This document shows positions 8,176 through 15,058 of a stretch of DNA of 37,597 bases, piece after piece. Positions within the stretch are counted from its first letter, which is position 1, and every line of letters starts with the position of its first letter. A program made the position numbers and the translations under genes. The notes beneath the pieces were generated by a model. It did not search any database. It was given only the letters and a program-made list of their open reading frames with translations, and had not been told where the DNA came from. This stretch comes from Bacilli bacterium (lineage in GTDB: Bacteria; Bacillota_I; Bacilli_A; RF39; UBA660): contig JAFOMI010000043.1 in assembly GCA_017418945.1 (NCBI GenBank), positions 1 through 37,597 of the forward strand. Direction: 5' to 3'.

Positions 8176-8251
8176 TGGCGGTTCCGAAGGGACTTGAACC
8201 CTCGATCTTCTGCGTGACAGGCAGACGTGTTAACCACTACACCACGGAACC
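8176..8251 (-). tRNA. tRNA-Asp (GTC)
   Basis: 76 nt with encoded CCA and discriminator G, as expected for Asp. Acceptor stem GGTTCCG with CGGAACC, anticodon GTC. First gene of its island, close behind a good promoter. Confidence 0.95.
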
Positions 8252-8270
8252 ACATTCAAAATGCAAATTA

Positions 8271-8300
8271 AGTATACTAAATTTTTTATGTTTTTGTCAA
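8271..8300 (-). promoter_or_regulatory. Promoter of tRNA island Asp-Phe-Arg-Pro
   Basis: Minus-strand -35 TTGACA (8295-8300) and -10 TATACT (8271-8276) with an 18-nt spacer, placing the transcription start about 12 nt before tRNA-Asp. Confidence 0.75.
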
Positions 8301-8306
8301 TACTTA

Positions 8307-9086
8307 TTAATTATTTTTATATTTATTATTAATAAAAATAACAAATATTAATGCCATAAGTGTAAAACCAACGATATTTTCTTTATTAAAAGAAAAACTT
8401 GGAAAGAGAATTATTGTAGATGAAAATAACAATCCTAATATAATACTATATATAATTTCATAATATTTTTTCATTAAATAACTAAGTAATTTAAGAAATA
8501 TAATTAAGCCTAAAACCGCTCCTATTAAAAAAGGTATATATAAATATAGATATTTAAAAAGGTAAAAAGGATTAATAACTAAAATAATAATCTTATCATA
8601 TATTCCAAGACACAATAAAAAAAAGGAACTACTAATACCTGGGAATACTTTACCAAAGGAAAAAAGAATTCCACCAATAAAATATCTAAAAAAAGAATAA
8701 CTAGATAATGCATTTTGTTTATTTAAAGAATCTAATAATATAGAAAAAATAAAAGATAAAACTAATGGAACTAACTTTATTCTACCTTTTATATGTATCT
8801 TTTTTACTATAAAAGGAACTTCACTTAAAATAATACCTATAAAAATATAATACAAAATAGCTTTATATTTAAACATATATATTAATAAAAAAGATGCACT
8901 ATACATTCCTATTAAAATACCAACTAACAGATATAAAAGAAATAATTTGTTATCTTTTATTTTATGATTATTAATAATTTCTATTAATTTATCATATATT
9001 CCTAAACTAATCATGATTAAAGAACCGCTGACACCAGGTAAAACAGCACAAATACCAATTAGTAATGCCTTTAGGAATGTAATCAT
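8307..9086 (-). CDS. DUF368 family undecaprenyl-phosphate translocase (PopT-like)
   Basis: Polytopic membrane protein of 259 aa with about eight hydrophobic segments. It carries the duplicated DUF368 signature: CAVLPGVSGSLIMISLGIYD near the N-terminus and VFPGISSSFFLLCLGIYDKI near the middle. DUF368 proteins have been identified as undecaprenyl-phosphate translocases, which return the spent lipid carrier to the cytoplasmic face for reuse in wall synthesis. The second motif has SSS where SGS or SGG is usual. The ATG has GGTGAT upstream. It lies between two tRNA islands behind a -10-like TATAAT (9103-9108) embedded near the lipoprotein terminator. Confidence 0.85.
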   Translation of the reverse strand: MITFLKALLIGICAVLPGVSGSLIMISLGIYDKLIEIINNHKIKDNKLFLLYLLVGILIGMYSASFLLIYMFKYKAILYYIFIGIILSEVPFIVKKIHIKGRIKLVPLVLSFIFSILLDSLNKQNALSSYSFFRYFIGGILFSFGKVFPGISSSFFLLCLGIYDKIIILVINPFYLFKYLYLYIPFLIGAVLGLIIFLKLLSYLMKKYYEIIYSIILGLLFSSTIILFPSFSFNKENIVGFTLMALIFVIFINNKYKNN

Positions 9087-9110
9087 CTTTTATCACCAAT
9101 AAATTATATT

Positions 9111-9147
9111 AAAAAAGAAAAAAATTAATGAATAAATCATTAATTTT
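9111..9147 (-). terminator. Terminator of the lipoprotein gene
   Basis: Stem AAAATTAATGA / TCATTAATTTT (9121-9131 with 9137-9147), 5-nt loop, followed by a T-rich tract on the minus strand. Overlaps the stop codon. Confidence 0.65.
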
Positions 9148-9578
9148 TATCTTTGAATAGTACAAGTATATCCAACTTTTTCTAATTCAGCTTTAGCACT
9201 TTCTGGTTTAGCAATTTTACTAACATAATCTTTAGCAACTTTGTTAACATCTAATTCAGCTTTTACATTTAAATGTTTACTACTAATTTCTTGATTACAA
9301 TTAGAGAATGCATCTTTAAAAGTACTCATAGAAGATTTAACTCTTGAACAGAAATCTTGTTTTCCAATAGCTTCAATTTGAGCATCAGAATATTTAGATA
9401 AATCCATATCATAAGAGAAATCCATATTTTTAATTACTTTACCAGCAAAATCAACATTGAATGTAACATCTACACCACTAGCTGTTTGTTTACAAACTAA
9501 TTTAGCTTCTTTGCTAGCACAACCAGTTGAAAGAACTACAACTGCAAGTAATAAACTTAATAAAAAACCCTTCTTCAT
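9147..9578 (-). CDS. Small secreted lipoprotein (resembles YehR/DUF1307)
   Basis: Protein of 143 aa with a lipoprotein signal peptide: MKKG, a hydrophobic core, then the lipobox LSTGC, so the mature protein should be anchored to the outer membrane leaflet by a lipid on that Cys. The mature part has four more cysteines, enough for two disulfides. Its opening strand pattern (LVCKQTASGVDVTFNVDF) recalls YehR-like DUF1307 lipoproteins of Firmicutes, whose function is unknown. The ATG at 9578 has AAGGAGG 6 nt upstream; an in-frame start 11 codons further up lacks a ribosome site. Monocistronic, between two tRNA islands. Confidence 0.8.
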   Translation of the reverse strand: MKKGFLLSLLLAVVVLSTGCASKEAKLVCKQTASGVDVTFNVDFAGKVIKNMDFSYDMDLSKYSDAQIEAIGKQDFCSRVKSSMSTFKDAFSNCNQEISSKHLNVKAELDVNKVAKDYVSKIAKPESAKAELEKVGYTCTIQR

Positions 9579-9595
9579 ACTTACCTCCTTGAATA

Positions 9596-9624
9596 ATTCT
9601 AACACTAACACAAAGTATAATCAA
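9596..9624 (-). promoter_or_regulatory. Probable promoter of the lipoprotein gene
   Basis: Minus-strand -35 TTGATT (9619-9624) and -10 TAGAAT (9596-9601) with a 17-nt spacer and a TG one base before the -10. An alternative -10 (TATACT, 9614-9619) overlaps the -35. Confidence 0.4.
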
Positions 9625-9637
9625 CACTTTTTTTAAC

Positions 9638-9663
9638 AAAAAAACAACTTTGAAAAAGTTGTT
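9638..9663 (-). terminator. Terminator of tRNA island Leu-Ser-fMet
   Basis: Stem AACAACTTT / AAAGTTGTT (9643-9651 with 9655-9663), 3-nt loop, T run on the minus strand. The stem is nearly identical to that of the terminator at 7853-7872. Confidence 0.75.
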
Positions 9664-9672
9664 TATTATCAT

Positions 9673-9749
<77 letters not shown>

Positions 9750-9774
9750 ATGCAAAAATTTTAAAAATTTAATT

Positions 9775-9867
9775 TGGCGGAGAAGGAGGGATTCGAACCC
9801 CCGCGCCAGTTGCCCGACCTCCTGGTTTTCAAGACCAGTCCCTTCAACCAGACTTGGGTACTTCTCC
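9775..9867 (-). tRNA. tRNA-Ser (TGA)
   Basis: 93 nt with encoded CCA and a long variable arm typical of class II tRNAs. Acceptor stem GGAGAAG with CTTCTCC, anticodon TGA, discriminator G. Confidence 0.95.
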
Positions 9868-9872
9868 ATAAA

Positions 9873-9961
9873 TGGTGCCTCAGGCCGGACTTGAACCGGC
9901 ACGGGATTTGACTCCCGCAGGATTTTAAGTCCTGTGCGTCTACCAATTCCGCCACTAAGGC
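9873..9961 (-). tRNA. tRNA-Leu (TAA)
   Basis: 89 nt with encoded CCA and a long variable arm. Acceptor stem GCCTTAG with CTGAGGC, anticodon TAA, discriminator A. First gene of its three-tRNA island. Confidence 0.95.
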
Positions 9962-9994
9962 GTGCACCATATATATCCTTGCTGGACATGATTA

Positions 9995-10023
9995 AGTATA
10001 ATATAAAATTAAAAAAAATGCAA
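9995..10023 (-). promoter_or_regulatory. Promoter of tRNA island Leu-Ser-fMet
   Basis: Minus-strand -35 TTGCAT (10018-10023) and -10 TATACT (9995-10000) with a 17-nt spacer. Confidence 0.65.
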
Positions 10024-10073
10024 TACCTTTTTTCTATATTTTAGAAATAAAATAAAGCATTTTTTATAAATAA

Positions 10074-11156
10074 TTATTTTAATGTATTTTTCAATTCTAA
10101 TTTTTGTATGATGGAAGTTAAATCATTATAGCTTGGATCATCTTCATCTCTATCTATTATATTATCTATATGATAGTTATTATTAGAATCAATAACTTGC
10201 TTATGCAAATTAGAAATAGTTTTAATTAACTTTAATTCTTTTTTTCTAAATTCAAGAAATCTAAGTCTATCTCCTTCTAATAAATTGATTGAATCCTTTA
10301 ATGATATCAAATATTTATCATCTTCTATTTTTTTAAAATCACTATTCTTAAAATTTGTTAACTTATGATAATTAAAATCATTAAATATTAAACTAGAAGT
10401 TGATAAAACATCTGTAACTGCATATTCTGAATTCTTTTTAAATTCCACAATACTTTTTCTTTTTGCATGAGCATTGCTTAAAAATTCACCTGCTGATTTA
10501 TTTGTAGGATCAAATAAGAATTTTCCTTCTTTGGTATTAATTCCTATTACCATGTGATTAGAATAATCTGAAGGAAATAATTTTGAAGTTTTTAAATAAA
10601 TACTATTTTCATTTACTGGTCTTACTAATAAAGATATAGAATTAAATCCAGATTCATTATTAATATCATTTAAAAAACTTGCACAATGTCTACATATACC
10701 ATAATCTGTAAATACTCTACTACCTAATAAATATACATCTTCTTTATAATTCTTTATTTTATTAGAAATTAAAGAATTTTCATATTGATATAAACCAGAA
10801 AAAGAGAAATAGCCATCATGAATTAACTTAGTAACAAGTGTATTAAAGAAAAAAGCATCTTCAATTTTATAATATTTAATAAACTCTGAAAATTCTTTTA
10901 AATATTCGTTATAATATTTTAAAAGTTCATCATATCCTTCATAACTCTCTATTAGATTATGTTCATTTAAATAAGTTTTAACCTTTATTTTATCAGTTAT
11001 ATAATTTGAAGTACCTATAGAATAGATTGTAAATGACATACACAATAATGATTCAATTAGTGGTATATTAGTATTACTTATTAAATGATATATTGTAGGT
11101 GAAGATGAAAGAAAAAATGGAATAAATAGTTTTAATTTGTCTTTATTTACTTTCAT
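10074..11156 (-). CDS. Transglutaminase-like (papain-fold) protein, 360 aa
   Basis: Unnamed protein whose middle carries a transglutaminase/papain-like core: GICRHCA with Cys155 in the GxCxxxA context, His201 in SNHMVIG, and Asp216 in KFLFDPTN. Order and spacing fit the Cys-His-Asp triad of bacterial transglutaminase-like hydrolases, which act as proteases, amidases or cross-linking enzymes. Residues 8-50 contain one or two hydrophobic stretches that may anchor it to the membrane; there is no cleavable signal. The C-terminal 130 residues are charged and helical. The ATG has AAAGGAG 9 nt upstream. It has its own promoter and is isolated between two tRNA islands, so its neighbours do not suggest a substrate. 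Confidence 0.65.
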   Translation of the reverse strand: MKVNKDKLKLFIPFFLSSSPTIYHLISNTNIPLIESLLCMSFTIYSIGTSNYITDKIKVKTYLNEHNLIESYEGYDELLKYYNEYLKEFSEFIKYYKIEDAFFFNTLVTKLIHDGYFSFSGLYQYENSLISNKIKNYKEDVYLLGSRVFTDYGICRHCASFLNDINNESGFNSISLLVRPVNENSIYLKTSKLFPSDYSNHMVIGINTKEGKFLFDPTNKSAGEFLSNAHAKRKSIVEFKKNSEYAVTDVLSTSSLIFNDFNYHKLTNFKNSDFKKIEDDKYLISLKDSINLLEGDRLRFLEFRKKELKLIKTISNLHKQVIDSNNNYHIDNIIDRDEDDPSYNDLTSIIQKLELKNTLK

Positions 11157-11183
11157 ATAATTAAACTCCTTTTTTGAATAGAT

Positions 11184-11211
11184 ATTATATGCATTAATTA
11201 ATAATAGTCAA
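11184..11211 (-). promoter_or_regulatory. Promoter of the transglutaminase-like gene
   Basis: Minus-strand -35 TTGACT (11206-11211) and -10 TATAAT (11184-11189), 16-nt spacer, between the preceding tRNA terminator and the start codon. Confidence 0.7.
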
Positions 11212-11219
11212 TACATAAC

Positions 11220-11244
11220 AAAAAAAGTTGGTATAAACCAACTT
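11220..11244 (-). terminator. Terminator of tRNA island Val-Thr-Tyr-Gln-Lys
   Basis: Stem AAGTTGGT / ACCAACTT (11225-11232 with 11237-11244), 4-nt loop, T run on the minus strand. Confidence 0.75.
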
Positions 11245-11256
11245 ATTTTTTTTAAA

Positions 11257-11332
11257 TGGTGTCCTGTATGCGACTTGAACGCATGACCCCTTGATTAAAA
11301 GTCAAGTGCTCTACCGACTGAGCTAACAGGAC
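11257..11332 (-). tRNA. tRNA-Lys (TTT)
   Basis: 76 nt with encoded CCA. Acceptor stem GTCCTGT with ACAGGAC, anticodon TTT. Last gene of the five-tRNA island. Confidence 0.95.
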
Positions 11333-11347
11333 ATGTATAAACTAAAA

Positions 11348-11422
11348 TGGCTGCCTTGGCTAGATTCGAACTAGCGCATGTCAGAGTCAAAGTCTGATGC
11401 CTTACCACTTGGCTACAAGGCA
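11348..11422 (-). tRNA. tRNA-Gln (TTG)
   Basis: 75 nt with encoded CCA. Begins with U as is usual for tRNA-Gln (TGCCTTG with CAAGGCA); anticodon TTG. Confidence 0.93.
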
Positions 11423-11427
11423 ATCCA

Positions 11428-11511
11428 TGGTGGGAAGAGGTGGATTCGAACCACCGAACCCGAAGGAGCAGATTTACAGTCTGCCGCGTTTAGCCACTTC
11501 GCTATCTTCCC
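11428..11511 (-). tRNA. tRNA-Tyr (GTA)
   Basis: 84 nt with encoded CCA and a long variable arm, as in bacterial tRNA-Tyr. Acceptor stem GGGAAGA with TCTTCCC, anticodon GTA. Confidence 0.95.
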
Positions 11512-11518
11512 AAAAAAG

Positions 11519-11595
<77 letters not shown>

Positions 11596-11600
11596 ACACA

Positions 11601-11677
11601 TGGTGGACTCTATAGGACTCGAACCTATGACCCCCTGCTTGTAAGGCAGGTGCTCTAACCAACTGAGCTAAGAATCC
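11601..11677 (-). tRNA. tRNA-Val (TAC)
   Basis: 77 nt with encoded CCA. Acceptor stem GGATTCT with AGAGTCC (one T-G pair), anticodon TAC. First gene of the five-tRNA island. Confidence 0.95.
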
Positions 11678-11696
11678 AAAAACATTGACGTAATTA

Positions 11697-11725
11697 ACTA
11701 TATCATTCTTAAGAACATTTGTCAA
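11697..11725 (-). promoter_or_regulatory. Promoter of tRNA island Val-Thr-Tyr-Gln-Lys
   Basis: Minus-strand -35 TTGACA (11720-11725) and -10 TATAGT (11697-11702), 17-nt spacer. The spacer contains the 10-bp palindrome TTCTTAAGAA, which may be chance. Confidence 0.7.
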
Positions 11726-11748
11726 TGAGATTTCTAACTTTTTTTATA

Positions 11749-12102
11749 TTATTTACTATTTTCTATTTCTTTTTTTGTTTCATCTATCCATTTTGGTAAG
11801 CTATCATGTAATTCTTTAAAGCCTAAACCATTTTCTTTCAATTGATTTTGATTTGTTTTTTTGGTATTTTTGGCAATATTTTTTAAAGTTAGATTTAATT
11901 GTTTCTTTTCTTCATTAATTCCAATTATTTTAGCTTTAATAGATTTATTTTCTTTAAAATAATTCTTTATATTATAAATATATTTGCCATTTATTTCTGA
12001 TATATGAATTAAACCAGTATAATCATTATCAGCTTTAACAAAAACTCCATAACTTAGAATAGATGTAATAGTAACATTAATAATATCATTAATCTTATAC
12101 AT
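11749..12102 (-). CDS. S1 RNA-binding domain protein (CvfD/GSP13-like)
   Basis: Protein of 117 aa with a single S1 (OB-fold) RNA-binding domain over about residues 5-75: DIINVTITSILSYGVFVKAD, GLIHISEI and the closing LNLTLKNI strand. A polar linker leads to a short C-terminal GFKELHDSLPKWI segment of the kind found in CvfD/GSP13 S1 proteins of Bacilli, which associate with ribosomes or act as post-transcriptional regulators. Its role here is probably similar, but the target is unknown. The ATG has AGGTGAAG upstream, and an extended -10 box lies just before it. Confidence 0.8.
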   Translation of the reverse strand: MYKINDIINVTITSILSYGVFVKADNDYTGLIHISEINGKYIYNIKNYFKENKSIKAKIIGINEEKKQLNLTLKNIAKNTKKTNQNQLKENGLGFKELHDSLPKWIDETKKEIENSK

Positions 12103-12121
12103 CTTTCTTCACCTATCGGTT

Positions 12122-12130
12122 ATTATATCA
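12122..12130 (-). promoter_or_regulatory. Extended -10 promoter of the S1-domain gene
   Basis: Minus-strand TGATATAAT about 20 nt upstream of the start codon; no strong -35. Confidence 0.45.
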
Positions 12131-12156
12131 CTTTTTTTATTAAATTATAAATTTTT

Positions 12157-12185
12157 TTGAATTTATTTTAATATTAATGTATAAT
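12157..12185 (+). promoter_or_regulatory. Promoter of the NifU-like gene
   Basis: -35 TTGAAT (12157-12162) and -10 TATAAT (12180-12185), 17-nt spacer, 19 nt upstream of the chosen ATG. Confidence 0.7.
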
Positions 12186-12204
12186 TACTTTGGAGGAAAC
12201 AAAT

Positions 12205-12435
12205 ATGGATGTAGTTGAACATATTAAGTTTGTAATAGAAAAAATAAGACCATTTCTAATGAATGACGGTGGAGACGTTAATTTTATAAAGTATGAAGAT
12301 GGCATAGTATATGTAAAGTTAACCGGTGCATGCGCTAACTGCAGTATTGCAGATTCAGAAATTAAAGATACAGTAGAAGCTATATTAACTTCTGAAATAC
12401 CAGAAGTATTAGAAGTAAAACAAATTAAAGACTAA
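12205..12435 (+). CDS. NifU-like Fe-S cluster scaffold protein
   Basis: Protein of 76 aa that is one NifU C-terminal (Nfu) domain: IRPFLMNDGGDVNFI then the cluster-ligand motif GACANCSIADSEIKD with CxxC. Such proteins bind a 4Fe-4S cluster, usually as a dimer, and pass it to apo-enzymes in the cytoplasm. The ATG at 12205 is chosen because GGAGG (12192-12196) lies 8 nt upstream; an in-frame TTG at 12190 overlaps that site. It is monocistronic with a good promoter and a long-stem terminator, and ends tail-to-tail with the next gene, overlapping it by 4 nt. No SUF genes are in the window. Confidence 0.93.
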   Translation: MDVVEHIKFVIEKIRPFLMNDGGDVNFIKYEDGIVYVKLTGACANCSIADSEIKDTVEAILTSEIPEVLEVKQIKD

Positions 12436-12481
12436 TATTCCTTAATTATCCATTCGATAAAAGGAATATTGGTCTTTTTTT
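12430..12481 (+). terminator. Terminator of the NifU-like gene, inside the convergent gene
   Basis: 14-bp stem (12430-12443 with 12461-12474, one G-T pair) with a 17-nt loop and seven T residues after it. It contains both convergent stop codons, and its 3' arm encodes the C-terminus of the opposing protein. Confidence 0.7.
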
Positions 12482-13346
12482 GATATACAATATACATAAA
12501 TATTTTTTTAAGCATTGAAAGATATTCTCCTGTTCTTTCAATTATATTTAATAGAGCACTTTGATCTATTTTTTTATTTACAATTAAATCATACATGTCA
12601 AAATAATATGTTGGAAATAATAATCTACTAATTAATAATACATACTCATCTTTACTAAAATTCATGTAATCTAAATATATTTTTATAATATCAAAATTTA
12701 TTTTATTATTAAAAAAAGAATTCTTTATAAACTCAGATAAATCCCTAACTCTAGAATCTATAATATAATTAACAGGATTATAAAAATCAAAAGACCCTTT
12801 ATTTATATCTATTCTTCTATGAGAAACGAAAAAATCCACTTGTTTAATCTTATTATTAACTAAATAACTAATAGCGTTTTCACCAAGTCCTATATAAAAA
12901 TCAAAACTATCATCAATCAATTTATATTGCTTTTGTATTGTCTTATATTGTTCTTCATAAAAATCTATTTTAGATTCCCACATTTTAACATAATCAAATC
13001 TAATCATTTTCTTATCAAAATTCATATTAGAAGTATTATTTTGAAAATATAACAAATCATTTATGTTTATCATTCTATTTTTAAGATTATCTTTTATTAA
13101 TATATATGGCATTCCATCTACAATGGTAAGTATTTGATTATCTTTATTTAAAACTATATCATTTGTTAATACTCTTCTTCTTTTTAATTCTAAATACACA
13201 TTATAAATTGATGGTGCTTCAAATATTAATCTATCAAAAAAAAGAAAAATATAATCATTATTTTTGTAATTAAAATAATATTTATTATTAACTTCATATA
13301 AATTAAGAATATTAATATTATAGTAATAATTTATTATATTTTTCAT
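12432..13346 (-). CDS. CotS/YutH-like spore-coat kinase-fold protein (tentative)
   Basis: Protein of 304 aa, rich in Tyr, Asn, Ile and Phe. I relate it tentatively to the YutH/CotS family, degenerate aminoglycoside-phosphotransferase-fold proteins of Bacilli. The grounds are general length, a central MWESKIDFYEEQY helix, the SHRRID segment where the kinase catalytic loop would be, and the following NYIIDSRVRDLSEFIK segment, which resembles the D-x-RDLAE region of that family. The usual HxD..N catalytic residues are not clearly present, so it may be a pseudokinase. The ATG has AGGTGAAA upstream. No other spore gene is in the window. A lineage-specific unknown is the alternative. Confidence 0.45.
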   Translation of the reverse strand: MKNIINYYYNINILNLYEVNNKYYFNYKNNDYIFLFFDRLIFEAPSIYNVYLELKRRRVLTNDIVLNKDNQILTIVDGMPYILIKDNLKNRMININDLLYFQNNTSNMNFDKKMIRFDYVKMWESKIDFYEEQYKTIQKQYKLIDDSFDFYIGLGENAISYLVNNKIKQVDFFVSHRRIDINKGSFDFYNPVNYIIDSRVRDLSEFIKNSFFNNKINFDIIKIYLDYMNFSKDEYVLLISRLLFPTYYFDMYDLIVNKKIDQSALLNIIERTGEYLSMLKKIFMYIVYQKKTNIPFIEWIIKEY

Positions 13347-13390
13347 AATTTCACCTATATTAATATTATGAAATACTATTTATAAATATG

Positions 13391-13414
13391 AAAAAAGAAG
13401 CTATTTAGCTTCTT
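13391..13414 (-). terminator. Terminator after rny
   Basis: Stem AAGAAGCT / AGCTTCTT (13395-13402 with 13407-13414), 4-nt loop, T run on the minus strand; overlaps the TAG stop. Confidence 0.8.
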
Positions 13415-14945
13415 CTACTACTCTAGTTTCTCTAATTAAAACTACTTTAATTGTACCTGGATATTGAAGTTCTTCTTCAATTTTATTTTTAATATCTCTT
13501 GCTAATTTAACAGATGATAATTCATCAATTTCTTCTGGTTTAACAATAACTCTTAATTCTCTACCAGCCTGTACTGCATAACTCTTTTCAATGCCATTAA
13601 AATCATTAGCAATCGATTCTAATTGTTGTAATCTCTTTACATAATTTTCTAACGAATCATTTCTAGCACCAGGTCTTGATGCACTAATTGAATCTGCTAT
13701 TGCAACTAATTCAGCAATTATACTTGTTGGTTCGCAATCACCATGGTGAGACATAATAGTATTTAATACTACTTCATCTTCATCATATTTTCTAGCTAAA
13801 TCAGCACCAATATCAACATGAGAACCTTCTACTTCAAAATCTATTGCTTTTCCTATATCATGAAGTAATCCTGCTCTTTTAGCAAGTGCAACATTTTCAC
13901 CAATTTCACCAGCCATTATACCAGCTAAATTAGCAACTTCTATAGAATGTTGTAATACATTTTGACCATAACTTGTTCTAAAATATAATCTACCAATAGT
14001 CATTATTAATTCAGGATCCATCTTACCTAAACCTAGTTTAAATACTGCTTCTTCACCTTTTTCAATAATTAACTTCTTATATTCTTCACAAGTTTTATCA
14101 TATATTTCTTCAATTCTTCCAGGATGAATTCTTCCATCCTTAATAAGATTTTCAATTGTAGCTTTTGCTATTTCTCTTCTTAAAGGATCAAAACTAGATA
14201 CAACTATAGCTTCTGGAGTATCATCAATTATTAAATCAACACCTGTAACTGCTTCTATTGTTCTAATATTTCTACCTTCTCTACCAATAATTCTACCCTT
14301 CATATCATCATTAGGTAAATTAATTACTGATACAGTTATTTCATTTGTTACATCTGCGCTATATTTTTGCATAGATGAAACAAGCATATCCTTTGCCTTT
14401 TTATCAACATCAAGTTTAGCTTCAGCTTCTTTATCTTTAATATAAGCGGCTATTTCTTTAGTCATAGTTTCTTCTACCCTAGACATAATTCTCTTTTTAG
14501 CTTCTTCTTTTGTTAAACCTGATATTTCTTCAAGACGATTTAATTCTTCTTTTATAATTTCATTAGCTCTGTCTTCCAATTTTTGAATTTCTTTTTGTCT
14601 TTCTATAATGTTGTTTTCTTTTTCTGATAATAAATTTTCTCTATCATTTAGTATTTGATCACGTCTATCAATACTATTTTCTCTAGCTTGCATTCTTTCT
14701 TCAAGATCTTTTGCTTCTTCTTTTTTATCTTTTAATTCTTTTTCAAAATCTTGTTTTAATTTAAATTGTTCTTCTTTTAATTCTAATATAGAATCTCTTT
14801 TATATTTTTCAGCTTCTTTTCTAGCTTTTTCTAGTATATTATCAGATTTTTTCTCTTTTGATTTGTTTAATAATAATACAATTATACTTGTAATTATTAC
14901 ACCAAAAATCAATCCAAATATGGAAAACAATAATTTTTGTTCCAT
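13401..14945 (-). CDS. rny: Ribonuclease Y
   Basis: Membrane-anchored endoribonuclease that starts mRNA decay in many Firmicutes. The 514 residues show the full family layout: an N-terminal membrane helix (about 6-26), a long Lys/Glu-rich coiled coil (about 30-190), a KH RNA-binding domain with [19 protein letters not shown] (about 215-240), and an HD metal-dependent nuclease domain with [10 protein letters not shown] (about 355) and downstream MSHHGD. Length matches the family (about 520). The ATG has AAGGAG upstream and the gene has its own promoter and terminator. Confidence 0.97.
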   Translation of the reverse strand: MEQKLLFSIFGLIFGVIITSIIVLLLNKSKEKKSDNILEKARKEAEKYKRDSILELKEEQFKLKQDFEKELKDKKEEAKDLEERMQARENSIDRRDQILNDRENLLSEKENNIIERQKEIQKLEDRANEIIKEELNRLEEISGLTKEEAKKRIMSRVEETMTKEIAAYIKDKEAEAKLDVDKKAKDMLVSSMQKYSADVTNEITVSVINLPNDDMKGRIIGREGRNIRTIEAVTGVDLIIDDTPEAIVVSSFDPLRREIAKATIENLIKDGRIHPGRIEEIYDKTCEEYKKLIIEKGEEAVFKLGLGKMDPELIMTIGRLYFRTSYGQNVLQHSIEVANLAGIMAGEIGENVALAKRAGLLHDIGKAIDFEVEGSHVDIGADLARKYDEDEVVLNTIMSHHGDCEPTSIIAELVAIADSISASRPGARNDSLENYVKRLQQLESIANDFNGIEKSYAVQAGRELRVIVKPEEIDELSSVKLARDIKNKIEEELQYPGTIKVVLIRETRVVEEAK

Positions 14946-14996
14946 ATTTTTTCTCCTTTATTTTATATAACTTAAATTAATAAACTATACACTTCT

Positions 14997-15025
14997 AGTA
15001 TAAAATTTATTTTTGATAAAGTCAA
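14997..15025 (-). promoter_or_regulatory. Promoter of rny
   Basis: Minus-strand -35 TTGACT (15020-15025) and -10 TATACT (14997-15002), 17-nt spacer, giving a leader of about 45 nt. Confidence 0.7.
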
Positions 15026-15032
15026 TCAATTT

Positions 15033-15058
15033 AAAAAAAGACTAATTTTTAATTAGCC
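15033..15058 (-). terminator. Terminator after asnB
   Basis: Stem GGCTAAT / ATTAGTC read on the minus strand (15052-15058 with 15040-15046, one G-T pair), 5-nt loop, followed by seven T residues. Confidence 0.7.

Noticed and set aside
7669-8217. Overlapping plus-strand reading frames of 64-99 codons
   Set aside because: They run antisense through four tRNA genes and the XRE operon promoter; tRNA complements commonly give open frames of this kind.
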